Source: CAWDDG01 sp963801065 (GTDB lineage Bacteria; Actinomycetota; Actinomycetes; Jiangellales; Jiangellaceae). Taken from it: a stretch of DNA of 64,000 nt. The notes beneath the pieces are model-generated. The model was not told the origin of the DNA. It saw only the letters and a program-made list of their open reading frames with translations, and made no database searches. The number at the start of each line of letters is the position of its first letter. Within the stretch, counting starts at the first letter, position 1. The translations under genes were made by a program, and so were the position numbers. Shown one piece after another: positions 25,770 to 34,100 of the stretch. The DNA is taken from the NCBI GenBank assembly GCA_963801065.1, contig CAWDDG010000008.1, forward strand, positions 1 through 64,000, in the 5' to 3' direction.

Positions 25770-27197
25770 TCAGCGGCTCTTTCGGTCTTTCTTGGTCCTG
25801 ACAATCGCGTGCTTCCCGCGTTGCGCGTCGATGAGGCCTTCTGCCTTGAGAAGGGCGACGGCGCGGTTGATAGTGCCAGGGGAGACCTGGTGTTCGGCGG
25901 CAAGCTCGACCACCGTGGGCAGGAGTTCCCCCGGAGGGAGCTGGCCCGATTCGATAGCAGCACGTAGTCCTGCGGCGAGCTTCTCGTAGAGATTGCGCGG
26001 TTCTCGGCGACCGGGCTCGGGTCGCGGAATGGCACTGGCAATGGCGTCGGCGGCGTGTCGGTCTGCCTCGTCCACCCAGGCGGCGTAGAACCGCAACGTG
26101 GTTGCACCACCGCTGCCGTGACCGAGGCGCCCGGCCACGGTTCGCAGGTCGACGCCGGCCATGAGCAGCTCGGTCGCTGAATAGTGTCGCAGGGCGTGTA
26201 GCCGGGTGCTGCGCAGCCCGAGCCGCCTGGCCAGGCGTCGGTACCGCTGGGTGGCCGTGTCCGGCAACAGGGGAGTCGTGAAGTCGGGGCCGCCCGAGAA
26301 GACGAAGGCGTCTCGCGCAAGGGTGACATCGAGGGCTTCGCACTGTTGCCGACACTGTTCGTGGTACGCGTTGAGCAGGTCGACGGTGCCGGCGTCGAGT
26401 GAGAGCCTGCGCTTCTGGTTGGTCTTGGTCGACTTCTCGCGAGCTCTGGATCGGGTTCGTGAGTAGCTGCGCTCGACGGTCATGGTGCCGCGCACCAGGT
26501 CCAGATCCGTCCAGCGCAGGGCGCACATCTCACCCCGCCGGCACCCGGTCACCATCACCAGCCACAGAAACAGGCCCCAGGCCGGGTCCTGCCACGCCTC
26601 GTTGAGCAGTACGGACACCTCCTCCGCCGATGGTGGGTCGGGATCGGCGGGCTCGAAGGCTGGCGGTTCGGCGAATGCTGCCTCGTTCGTGCCGAGATAC
26701 CGCCATCGAACGGCTCGGTCCAACGCCGCCCGCAGGATGAAGTGGACCTGTCGGACGGTGCTTGCCGACAGCGGCCGACAGTCATGGTCTGCGGAACCCC
26801 CACTGCAAAGCCGGTTGCAGCGGCGCAGTCGTGCGTAGAAGCGTTCGAGCAGCTCCGCGTCGAGCTTCGCCGCGGGCAGATCGCCGAACGTCGGCGCGAT
26901 GTACAGCCGGATCAGCCCCTCGTACCGCTCCCTGGTGCTGTCCTCCAGCTCGACGACTTCGAGCCACTTGGCGATCACGCCGCCGACAGTGATGCTGCTG
27001 CGCGGGTGTCGCTGCTCGTCGACCTGGTTCTGCATCCGGGTCAGCTCGACGTGAGCCTGTGCCTCGGTGGGCAGGGTCTTCTTCAAGTACCGCGGCTTCT
27101 TGGTCAACGGATCGATGCCGGCATAGACGATGGCCCGGAACGTCCCGTTCGGACGCTCCTCGATGTGCCCGCGTAGCCGACGCTGCCGACGCGCCAT
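25770..27197 (-). CDS. Tyrosine recombinase (integrase) with C-terminal GntR-like winged helix
   Basis: This enzyme integrates the island at tRNA-Arg. It has an AP2-like arm domain at the N-terminus (GHIEERPNGTFRAIVYAGID), a SAM-like core-binding domain (about 65-170), and the catalytic domain with R220 (TGCRRGE), K258 (KTNQKRR), H334-x-x-R337 (LHALRH), H360 (GRLGH) and Y371 (RFYAAW). Residues 400-475 are unusual: NLYEKLAAGLRAAIESGQLP, LLPTVVELAAEHQVSPGTIN and AVALLKAEGLI form a GntR-type winged helix. The added domain could act as an excision/arm-site or transcription regulator. The gene starts 93 bases from the tRNA, the usual int-att layout. Confidence 0.93.
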   Translation of the reverse strand: MARRQRRLRGHIEERPNGTFRAIVYAGIDPLTKKPRYLKKTLPTEAQAHVELTRMQNQVDEQRHPRSSITVGGVIAKWLEVVELEDSTRERYEGLIRLYIAPTFGDLPAAKLDAELLERFYARLRRCNRLCSGGSADHDCRPLSASTVRQVHFILRAALDRAVRWRYLGTNEAAFAEPPAFEPADPDPPSAEEVSVLLNEAWQDPAWGLFLWLVMVTGCRRGEMCALRWTDLDLVRGTMTVERSYSRTRSRAREKSTKTNQKRRLSLDAGTVDLLNAYHEQCRQQCEALDVTLARDAFVFSGGPDFTTPLLPDTATQRYRRLARRLGLRSTRLHALRHYSATELLMAGVDLRTVAGRLGHGSGGATTLRFYAAWVDEADRHAADAIASAIPRPEPGRREPRNLYEKLAAGLRAAIESGQLPPGELLPTVVELAAEHQVSPGTINRAVALLKAEGLIDAQRGKHAIVRTKKDRKSR

Positions 27198-27289
27198 CTG
27201 CGCTGCCTAGCCCGCGCTTATTCCCAGAGTCATTCCCGACAGCCTTCCATAGGAAGGATGGATTTACCAACGTGGCTGGTCAGAGCGGG

Positions 27290-27362
27290 TGCCCCCGGCA
27301 GGATTCGAACCTGCGACACACGGTTTAGGAAACCGTTGCTCTATCCCCTGAGCTACGAGGGC
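27290..27362 (-). tRNA. tRNA-Arg (anticodon CCT)
   Basis: The cloverleaf closes fully: acceptor GCCCTCG with CGGGGGC, D-arm GCTCAGGGGATAGAGC, anticodon stem ACGGT/ACCGT around loop TTCCTAA (anticodon CCT), and T-arm CAGGTTCGAATCCTG. The discriminator is A and CCA is not encoded. It is the integration target of the adjacent integrase; its 3' half is repeated at 11270-11325. Confidence 0.95.
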
Positions 27363-27523
27363 AGGAGACCCGACAGAACGGTCCGGACCGCCCAACGAGC
27401 CGTCGGGCCGATCATGGTAAGCGGCGGCGCCGGACCTGATGATACCGGCCGACGGCGCCACGACAGCTCATCCAGTAGCGGCGGCCGACGATCTCCGACG
27501 CGTACAGCGCGCCCTAAGGGCGA

Positions 27524-27557
27524 CTTCCTCCGGACCGCGAGCGGTCAGCGGAGGAAG
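27524..27557. terminator. Stem-loop in the 385-bp tRNA-Arg upstream region
   Basis: CTTCCTCCG and CGGAGGAAG form a 9-bp stem that encloses a second stem, GACCGC/GCGGTC. No T-run follows, so it could be a factor-independent terminator of the GC-only actinobacterial kind or a protein site. The rest of 27363-27747 has no gene. Confidence 0.4.
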
Positions 27558-27734
27558 GCCCGACCCTCCCGAGCCCCGCTGCCTAGTCGATGACTAATCG
27601 CTCCGTTCCGGCGCGGCGCAAACAGCGCGAGAGCCGGGCTGGTCGACGCGAACGCCGTAGCCATGTGCTGGGCTGGGTCGCCTCGCCGAAGTCTGGTGGC
27701 GCAGCAAACTGCCTAAACTTCGCGCCACTTCTGC

Positions 27735-27747
27735 TACGCTAGCGAGC
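27735..27747 (+). promoter_or_regulatory. Leaderless promoter of the Phd/RelE pair
   Basis: TACGCT (27735-27740) is followed by 7 bases and the ATG of the antitoxin, so transcription should begin at or next to the start codon. No ribosome binding site is visible. Confidence 0.5.
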
Positions 27748-28032
27748 ATGACCGTCTTGCCGTTCACTGAGGCCCGAAACCGCCTGTCGGAAGTCATCGA
27801 CGAGGTTGGCCGCACACACGAGCGCGTCGAGATCACTCGGCATGGCACTGCGGTAGCCATTCTCATTGCACCTGACGATCTTGCGGCATTGGAGGAAACG
27901 CTCGAGGTGCTGGCAAGTCCGGACTTGATGCGGCAGCTGTCTCAGTCACGCCAGGCAATCGAGACCGAGGATGTTCTTGACGCTGAGGAGCTTGCGGCGC
28001 TCATGTCGAAGCGGGCGCGGAAGCCAGAGTGA
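27748..28032 (+). CDS. Phd/YefM-type antitoxin
   Basis: The 94-residue protein begins TVLPFTEARNRLSEVIDEVG and continues VEITRHGTAVAILIAPDDLA, the DNA-binding and dimerisation core of Phd/YefM antitoxins. The acidic C-terminal tail (IETEDVLDAEELAALMSK) would bind the toxin. Its stop overlaps the toxin start by four bases (GTGA). Just outside the tRNA-Arg target, it belongs to the chromosomal side. Confidence 0.9.
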   Translation: MTVLPFTEARNRLSEVIDEVGRTHERVEITRHGTAVAILIAPDDLAALEETLEVLASPDLMRQLSQSRQAIETEDVLDAEELAALMSKRARKPE

Positions 28033-28316
28033 AGGGCCACCCCGGAGACTACGAGCTACGAATCACTGGTCCAGCGGCGCGCGCACGTGCCGGGCAGCTT
28101 CCAGAGAAGGTCGCGACGGCCGTCTACGAATTCATCACAAGTACTTTGGTGGAAGATCCCTACCGACTAGGCAAGCGCCTCCTACTGCCGCCGTACAGGG
28201 ACACCTGGTCAGCCCGACGTGGCGCCTACCGCGTGCTGTATGAGATCGACGAGGAACGGCAGATCGTGACGGTGACCGCGATCGAGCACCGCGCGGACGT
28301 CTATCGGTCCCGTTGA
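28029..28316 (+). CDS. RelE/ParE-family toxin
   Basis: This protein has 95 residues starting at GTG. YELRITGPAARARAGQLPEK, PYRLGKRLLLPPYRDTWSAR and GAYRVLYEIDEERQIVTVTA followed by IEHRADVYR are typical of RelE mRNA interferases (basic active-site face, terminal HR-VYR). It should cleave ribosome-bound mRNA and be neutralised by the upstream antitoxin, with which it is translationally coupled. Confidence 0.9.
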   Translation: MKGHPGDYELRITGPAARARAGQLPEKVATAVYEFITSTLVEDPYRLGKRLLLPPYRDTWSARRGAYRVLYEIDEERQIVTVTAIEHRADVYRSR

Positions 28317-28402
28317 CAAAAGATCAACCCGCCACAACGCAAGGTGCTCCCGCAGCCGATCGGTCCGCGTTGGCTATCGACAGAGTGGCTATACGGAGTA
28401 TG

Positions 28403-28413
28403 ATACCGGGTAT
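28403..28413. promoter_or_regulatory. Candidate PadR operator
   Basis: ATACC-G-GGTAT is a perfect 11-bp palindrome 20 bases before the padR-type start, inside an AT-richer stretch (GGAGTATGATACC). PadR repressors commonly bind such ATAC/GTAT repeats at their own promoter. Confidence 0.5.
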
Positions 28414-28433
28414 TCCTGCGACGGGAGCGGCTC

Positions 28434-29024
28434 ATGAGTGTCCGGCACGCGCTGTTGGCTTTGCTGAGCGAGGGGCCGAAGTTCGGCTTACGGCTGCGGC
28501 AGGAGTTCGAGGCCAGGACCGGAGAGGTCTGGCCGCTCAACGTCGGGCAGGTGTACACGACCCTCCAGCGCCTGGAGCGCGACGGGCTCGTGGAGTCCGA
28601 CGACACGGAGGGCGAGGGCCCCCAGAAGGTCTTCAAGATCACTCAGTCGGGGGGCGACGAGCTGAAGGAGTGGCTGAAGACGCCACCGGACTCTGTGCCT
28701 CCGCCGAGAGACGAGCTCGTGATCAAGATTCTGGTGGCCGTGACGCTGCCCGGCGTCGACGTTCGCGACATCCTGCAAGTCCACCGCCGGCACCTGATCG
28801 AGGTGATGCAGCGCTACACGCATCTCAAGGCCGAGGCTGCAGAGCACGACGTCGGCCTGGCGCTGGTCGTCGACGCGGAGCTGTTCCGTCTCGAGGGGAC
28901 CATCCGGTGGCTCGACGCCGCCGATGCCCGGCTGGCGCAGACGCCATGGACGGCCGATCCGGCTGGCTCTGGCCCGGCAGGTGATCGAGTGACGGTCCGC
29001 CGCTTCCGGGAACACCGAGCATGA
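28434..29024 (+). CDS. PadR-family transcriptional regulator
   Basis: The N-terminal winged helix reads VRHALLALLSEGPKFGLRLR, then WPLNVGQVYTTLQRLERDGL and VFKITQSGGDELKEWL. The C-terminal helical half (about 95-165) is the vir-like dimerisation domain. At 196 residues it is of normal length. GGGAG precedes the ATG. It overlaps the next gene by 4 bases (ATGA), so it probably represses itself and the downstream oxidoreductase. Confidence 0.9.
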   Translation: MSVRHALLALLSEGPKFGLRLRQEFEARTGEVWPLNVGQVYTTLQRLERDGLVESDDTEGEGPQKVFKITQSGGDELKEWLKTPPDSVPPPRDELVIKILVAVTLPGVDVRDILQVHRRHLIEVMQRYTHLKAEAAEHDVGLALVVDAELFRLEGTIRWLDAADARLAQTPWTADPAGSGPAGDRVTVRRFREHRA

Positions 29025-29455
29025 CCCACGATGCTGTCCCGGCCATGGACATCGACCAAGCCAGGAACTTCCTCCGATCCAACCCACGCGCCGTGCTGGC
29101 GACTATGCGACGCGACGGCACGCCGCAGATGTCGCCCATTCTCGCCGGCGTCGACGACGAGGGCCGGCTGGTGATCAGTACACGCGAGACGGCGATCAAG
29201 ACGGCGAACGTCCGCCGAGACCCACGCGCCTGGCTCTGCGTCCTCAACGACGGGTTCTTCGGGCGCTGGGCGCAGATCGGTGGCGACGCCGACGTCCTCA
29301 GCCTGCCCGACGCGATGGAGCCGCTCGTCGACTACTACCGCGGTATCGCCGGAGAGCACCCCGACTGGGAGGACTATCGGGCCGCCATGGTGCGCGATCG
29401 GCGCTGCCTCATCCGCATCACCCCCACGACATCTGGGCCGACGGTCGCCGGGTGA
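29021..29455 (+). CDS. PPOX-class (F420- or FMN-dependent) oxidoreductase
   Basis: This is a split-barrel flavin/deazaflavin-binding protein: RSNPRAVLATMRRDGTPQMS, then GRLVISTRETAIKTANVRRD and AWLCVLNDGF match the F420-dependent PPOX family (pyridoxamine-phosphate oxidase fold). Such enzymes reduce biliverdin, F420-linked quinones or unknown substrates. It is coupled to the PadR regulator, which suggests induction by a small aromatic or toxic compound. Confidence 0.85.
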   Translation: MTHDAVPAMDIDQARNFLRSNPRAVLATMRRDGTPQMSPILAGVDDEGRLVISTRETAIKTANVRRDPRAWLCVLNDGFFGRWAQIGGDADVLSLPDAMEPLVDYYRGIAGEHPDWEDYRAAMVRDRRCLIRITPTTSGPTVAG

Positions 29456-29498
29456 CCGGAGCTGCCGGGCCACCGTGGGTGGTGACACGTAGTCGCCG

Positions 29499-29984
29499 TC
29501 AGCGTCGCGTCGGGTTCCGGCGTGTCGTCGCCCGGCCGACGCTGCCGAGGGCGAGCAGCACGAAGCCCGCGAAGAAGACGGCCGCCGCCTGGCCGAGCCC
29601 GTCGGGGACCGTGCCGAAGTCGGGCCTGCCGAGGTCGCGATCCCAGGTGAACAGCGGTAGCCGAACAACCCGAGGCCGGCCACGGTGAGCAGTACCCCGA
29701 GCGCTATCACGACCTTGATCCAAACCGGGCTGTCCGAGATGTCGCCCGGGTCGACAGGTCGCCTGTACGCGCAAGCTGTGCGATCGAGTCACGGGCGTGT
29801 CGCTGCGCCCGCTCGTCACTGGGATCACCAGCCAGGTCGGCGAACGCCGGCTCCCCGCCGAGCCGACCCGCGACCCGCCGGTACAACCGCGAGAGGAGTT
29901 GGTCGAGCGTCTTTGTCCGCGAAGCGCCTCGCACCGCCCAGTAGGAATGTCACCAGGTAACCGACAACGATCCCGGGGTCCACG
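29499..29984 (-). pseudogene. Small two-part membrane protein, frameshifted
   Basis: The GTG near 29984 gives DPGIVVGYLVTFLLGGARRF. The next frame gives TLDQLLSRLYRRVAGRLGGE to LARTGDLS, a third gives PVWIKVVIALGVLLTVAGLG, and a fourth LFTWDRDLGRPDFG with AAAVFFAGFVLLALGSVG. Read together this is a coherent protein of about 160 residues: a membrane-edge helix, a soluble helical linker, and two membrane helices. At least three single-base breaks separate the parts. No family name can be given. It is convergent with the oxidoreductase and divergent from DUF1028. Confidence 0.55.
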
Positions 29985-30059
29985 ACGGTTCACTCAGCGA
30001 TCGAACCGTTCATCGCTCGATCGTAGAGCGGTTCGGCCTTGACGCCGTACGGTCCCGCC

Positions 30060-30911
30060 ATGACGTTCTCGATCGTCGCGCGCAGCGCCGACGGCACCTC
30101 GTTCGGCGTCGCCGTCGCCTCGAAGTTCCTCGCCGTCGGTGCCGCTGTCCCTGCCGCGGCCGCGGGTGTCGGGGCCATCGCCACCCAGGCGTACGCCAAC
30201 CTCGCCTACCGGCCGGAGGGCCTGGCCCAGCTGCGCGAGGGACGCAGCGCGTCGCTCACACTCGACACGCTGCTCGCGGCTGACGAGAAGCGAGAGACGC
30301 GGCAGGCCGGCATCGTCGACGCGGCCGGCGGCGCCGCGACGTTCACCGGCAGCGAGTGTCACCCATGGGCCGGCGGCGTGACCGGTGAAGGTTTTGCGAT
30401 CCAGGGCAACATCCTGGTCGGCCCCGCCGTGGTCGCGGACATGGAACAGGCGTGGCTCGGCACCGATCAGGCCGCCCCTCTGGCGAGGCGGCTCCTCGCT
30501 GCGCTCGCCGCGGGGGACGACGCCGGCGGTGACCGCCGCGGCCGGCAGGGTGCGGCCCTCCTCGTGGTCACCCCCGAGGGCGGGTACGGCGGCGGCAGCG
30601 ACGTCCTCGTCGACCTGCGTGTCGACGACCATGCGGCGCCCGTTGGCGAGCTGGCGCGGCTTCTCGACCTGCACGACCTCTACTTCGGCAAACCCGACCC
30701 GGACAGCCTCCTCGACCTCACCGGCGACCTCGGCACCGATGTGCGGGCCCGGCTCGCAACGCTCGGCTTCGCCAACGACGACCTCGACGCCGCACTTGCC
30801 GACTGGGCCGGCGTCGAGAACTACGAGGAGCGCCTCGTCCCCGGCAGGATCGACCCCCTGGTGCTGGCGAAGCTCCGCGAGGCGACACCGGATAGACAGG
30901 TCGAGCCCTAG
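30060..30911 (+). CDS. DUF1028 family protein (Ntn-hydrolase fold)
   Basis: The start MTFSIVARSADGTSFGVAVA followed by SKFLAVGAAVPAAAAGVGAI is the family signature; the second residue (Thr) would be exposed as an N-terminal nucleophile after Met removal, as in Ntn hydrolases. It has 283 residues with a C-terminal peptidoglycan-binding-like tail (LDLTGDLGTDVRARLATLGF). The ATG at 30060 is chosen over 30039 for that reason. Substrate unknown. Confidence 0.85.
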   Translation: MTFSIVARSADGTSFGVAVASKFLAVGAAVPAAAAGVGAIATQAYANLAYRPEGLAQLREGRSASLTLDTLLAADEKRETRQAGIVDAAGGAATFTGSECHPWAGGVTGEGFAIQGNILVGPAVVADMEQAWLGTDQAAPLARRLLAALAAGDDAGGDRRGRQGAALLVVTPEGGYGGGSDVLVDLRVDDHAAPVGELARLLDLHDLYFGKPDPDSLLDLTGDLGTDVRARLATLGFANDDLDAALADWAGVENYEERLVPGRIDPLVLAKLREATPDRQVEP

Positions 30912-30927
30912 TTCCCGCTGCAGGCGC

Positions 30928-31065
30928 CGCTGGGAAACTGCACCGAGTTCTCGATGCAGTTGCCGGAAATCTTCCTGCGGAGGCGCACGCGTTCGCCATC
31001 TCGATCCGGTACCTGCCGAGGATCCTGCGGGACCTGTATCGGTAATTCGGTGCAGCTTCCCAGCG
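30928..31065. repeat. 138-bp imperfect palindrome, copy 1
   Basis: The left end CGCTGGGAAACTGCACCGAG and the right end (complement) CGCTGGGAAGCTGCACCGAA pair over about 45 bases with few mismatches, so the whole element can fold into a long hairpin. A second member of the same family lies at 40203-40338. It fills the gap between DUF1028 and the helicase gene. It could be a MITE/REP-type element or a structured RNA. Confidence 0.75.
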
Positions 31066-31191
31066 TCGTCGCATGACGCCCCGGGATCTTCCGGCCAACG
31101 CGGGACCGTCTGACATCGGCCATGCCTCCGGGCCTGCTGGAGGCGGGGTGGCTACGCTCGACCGGATGAGGCCGCAGCTCCTGGACCGCCT

Positions 31192-34100
31192 GTGACCGCG
31201 GTCGCCGAGGCGGTCGCTGGTTGGACCGACGAGCTCGCGAGCATGGGCGGTCGCGACCCGCTGCTGAACTTCCGCGATCTGAAGGTCGGCACCCTCGACC
31301 TTGCGGCAGCCGAGCCCGAGGCGCGAAAGAAGCTGCTGGACGGGGAGCCGGTCCCCGTCACCCGCCTCTTCCCGCACGAACCGCTGCGCAGCTCGGCGCT
31401 CCGCTCCGTGCACGCCATCCGCGACAAGTCTCGAGAGCTGGCCGAGGAGCGAGGTCTCGCGACATGCCTGCTCGCCGTCGGGATCGCGACCTGGGCCGAC
31501 CCGTTCGCGGCGCACCGGCCCACCGCCCCTGTGCTGCTGCGGCCTGCAACGGTCGGGGCTCGCGACCCGGCCGAGACCGATTTCGTCATCGAGCTCGCGG
31601 ACGAACCCGAGGTCAACCCGGTCCTGTTGCACGCGCTCGATTCGCAGCTCGGGCTGCGATTCGAGCCCGACGACCTCCGCGACCCGGCCGGTGTGCTGCG
31701 CTACCCGGTCGTGGTCGAGCGGATGCGGGAGTTCGCCCCGGCGCATGTCGTCGACGGGTTCTCGATCGCCCACCGGGCCGTGCTCGGCACGTTCGCGCGG
31801 GAGTCGCTGGCTCTGGCGCGCGACCTTGCCGCGTTGGGCCCCGAGCTGGAGCAGCACGAAGTCGTCGCTGTCCTTGCCGGGGATCCCAGAGCGCTCGGTC
31901 CGGCCATCGCAGCCGGGCAGGGACGGGCGGAGAATCTCGTCCTCGACGCCGACAGCAGCCAGGTATCCGTCGTCGCGGCCGCGGCGGCCGGTAGCCACTT
32001 GCGCGTCGAAGCACCACCCGGCACCGGGCGCACGCAGACCGTCGCCAACATGGTCGCCGCGCTGGTCGCCCGGGGCGAGACGGTGCTCGTCGTCGGCCAG
32101 AAACGGGCCAATCTGCGTGATCTTGTGGCCCGGCTGCGAGCAGTCGGCCTGGACGACCTGACCTTGGACCTCTCGGACGGCCGGACGTCGTCGTCCGATG
32201 CCGTGCGGCGGGTAGGGGAGACGGCGCGCCGGCTGGCCGACGAGCCGCGAAACGCCCCGGCCGAGCAGCCGCCCGTCGTCGGCGAGGCCCTGCAGGCCCA
32301 CTGCGACGCGCTGCACCGGCCTCGGGACCCGTGGGGGACGACGGCGTACGACGCGATGGTCGCGTTGGTGGCGGCGCCGGCCGAGGCGCGTACCACCGCC
32401 CGGATCCCGATCGAGGCCCTGCGCGAGCTCGGACCGGACGTGCTCGAGACGATCCGCCGGGATCTGCGCGCGTACGCCGACCTCGAAGGTCTCACGTCCG
32501 CAGAGATCGACTCGCCGTGGTCCGGCTCGTCCGTCCCGACCGAGCACGACGCCAAGGTCTTGACGACGACCGTCGCAGCCCTCTGGGACAAGGAACTGCC
32601 GGCGTTGCGCGACTCGGCAACCCGGGCAGCGGTCGAGGTCGGCCTGGCCGGTCCGCAGACCGCGGAGGAGTGTTTCGCCACGGTCGACCTGCTCGACTCC
32701 GTGGTGACGACGCTGTCACAGTTCGCGCCGGAGATCTGGGCCGCGCCCCTCGACCAGCTGGCTGCGTCGACTGCCGACCGCCGATGGCGTACCGCTCATG
32801 GTTCGGACGTCGGTCTGTTCGCCCGGCGTCGGCTGCGCCGCCAGGCTCGTGATCTCGCCCTCGGAGCCTCGCAGCGCCCGGATCGCACGCGGCTGCACCA
32901 AGCGCTGGTTGCCGCGCAGGAGCAGCTCGCGACCTGGCGCGAGCACGCTCGCGACGGACGGCCGCCGCGGGTCGGCCCGCACCTGGCGGCGGCGACGACG
33001 GCTGTGGAGACCGTGCGCCAACGGTTCGCCACCCTGGCCGACGCCAACCCGCGCACCGCCGATCTGGCTGAGCTCCCGTTCGCTGAGGTCGTGCAGCGCC
33101 TGGCCGCCCTCGCCGCCGACGAGGCCCGGCTGACGGCGATCCCGAGGCTGACCGGGCTCGAGACCGAGTTCTCCGCTGCGGGATTGGACGAGTTGCTCGC
33201 GGCGATGCGCGAGCGGGGCATCGGCCCCACGGGCGTCGTGGCGGCCTTCGACTACGCCCGCCAGGCGTCGATGCTCGACGCCTGGCGGGCCGAGGACAAG
33301 GCGCTGCGCGACTTCGACCCGCTGGCGCACGAGGCCCTGATCGAGGAGTTCCGTGGTGCCGATACGGAGGCGCTGCACGCTGCCGCCGGTGCGGTGCGCG
33401 CGGCAAGAGCCGCGCGATTCCACGAGGCGGCCGACGAGTACGAGGGCCAGGCGGTCGTCGTCGAGTCGGGGGAGAGCGGCCCCCGGACGCCGCGCGAGCT
33501 GCTGGTCGCCGCACCCGACGTCGCGCTCGCCGTCGTCCCGTGCTGGGTGATGTCGCCGCTCACGGTCGCGACGGCGTTGCCGGCGCGCCGACTCTTCGAC
33601 GTCGTCGTGGTCGAGGATGCCGGCCGTCTCACCGTCTCGCATGCGGTGCCGGCGATCGCCCGCGGTTCGAGGGTCGTCCTCGTCGGTGACGACCAGCAGC
33701 TGGCGATGACCACGTTCAGCACGACGGTAGAACCCGACGGTGAGCGGGACGAGGCCGGTGCCGCCCTCGCCGAGGACGGCCGCCCGTCGGTGCTCGAGGC
33801 GCTCGGCGGCGCGCTTCCCGCGCTGCCGCTGACGACGCAGTACCGGGGGCGCGATGACCGACTGTTCGGCTTCGCTGCTCGCACGTCGTACCGCGGCCGG
33901 CTGACGACGGTGCCCGGTGTTCGCGGGGCCTCCCCGCTGCGGCACGAGCTGGTGGAGACGCCGGGCGGGGACGAGCCGGTCGACAGCGCCGCGGCCGAGG
34001 TGAGCCGGGTCGTCGAGCTGATCCTGGAGCATGCCCGGACCAGGTCGTACGAGAGCCTCGGCGTCGTCACGCTCGGCAGCCGGCATGCGCGGCGGATCGA

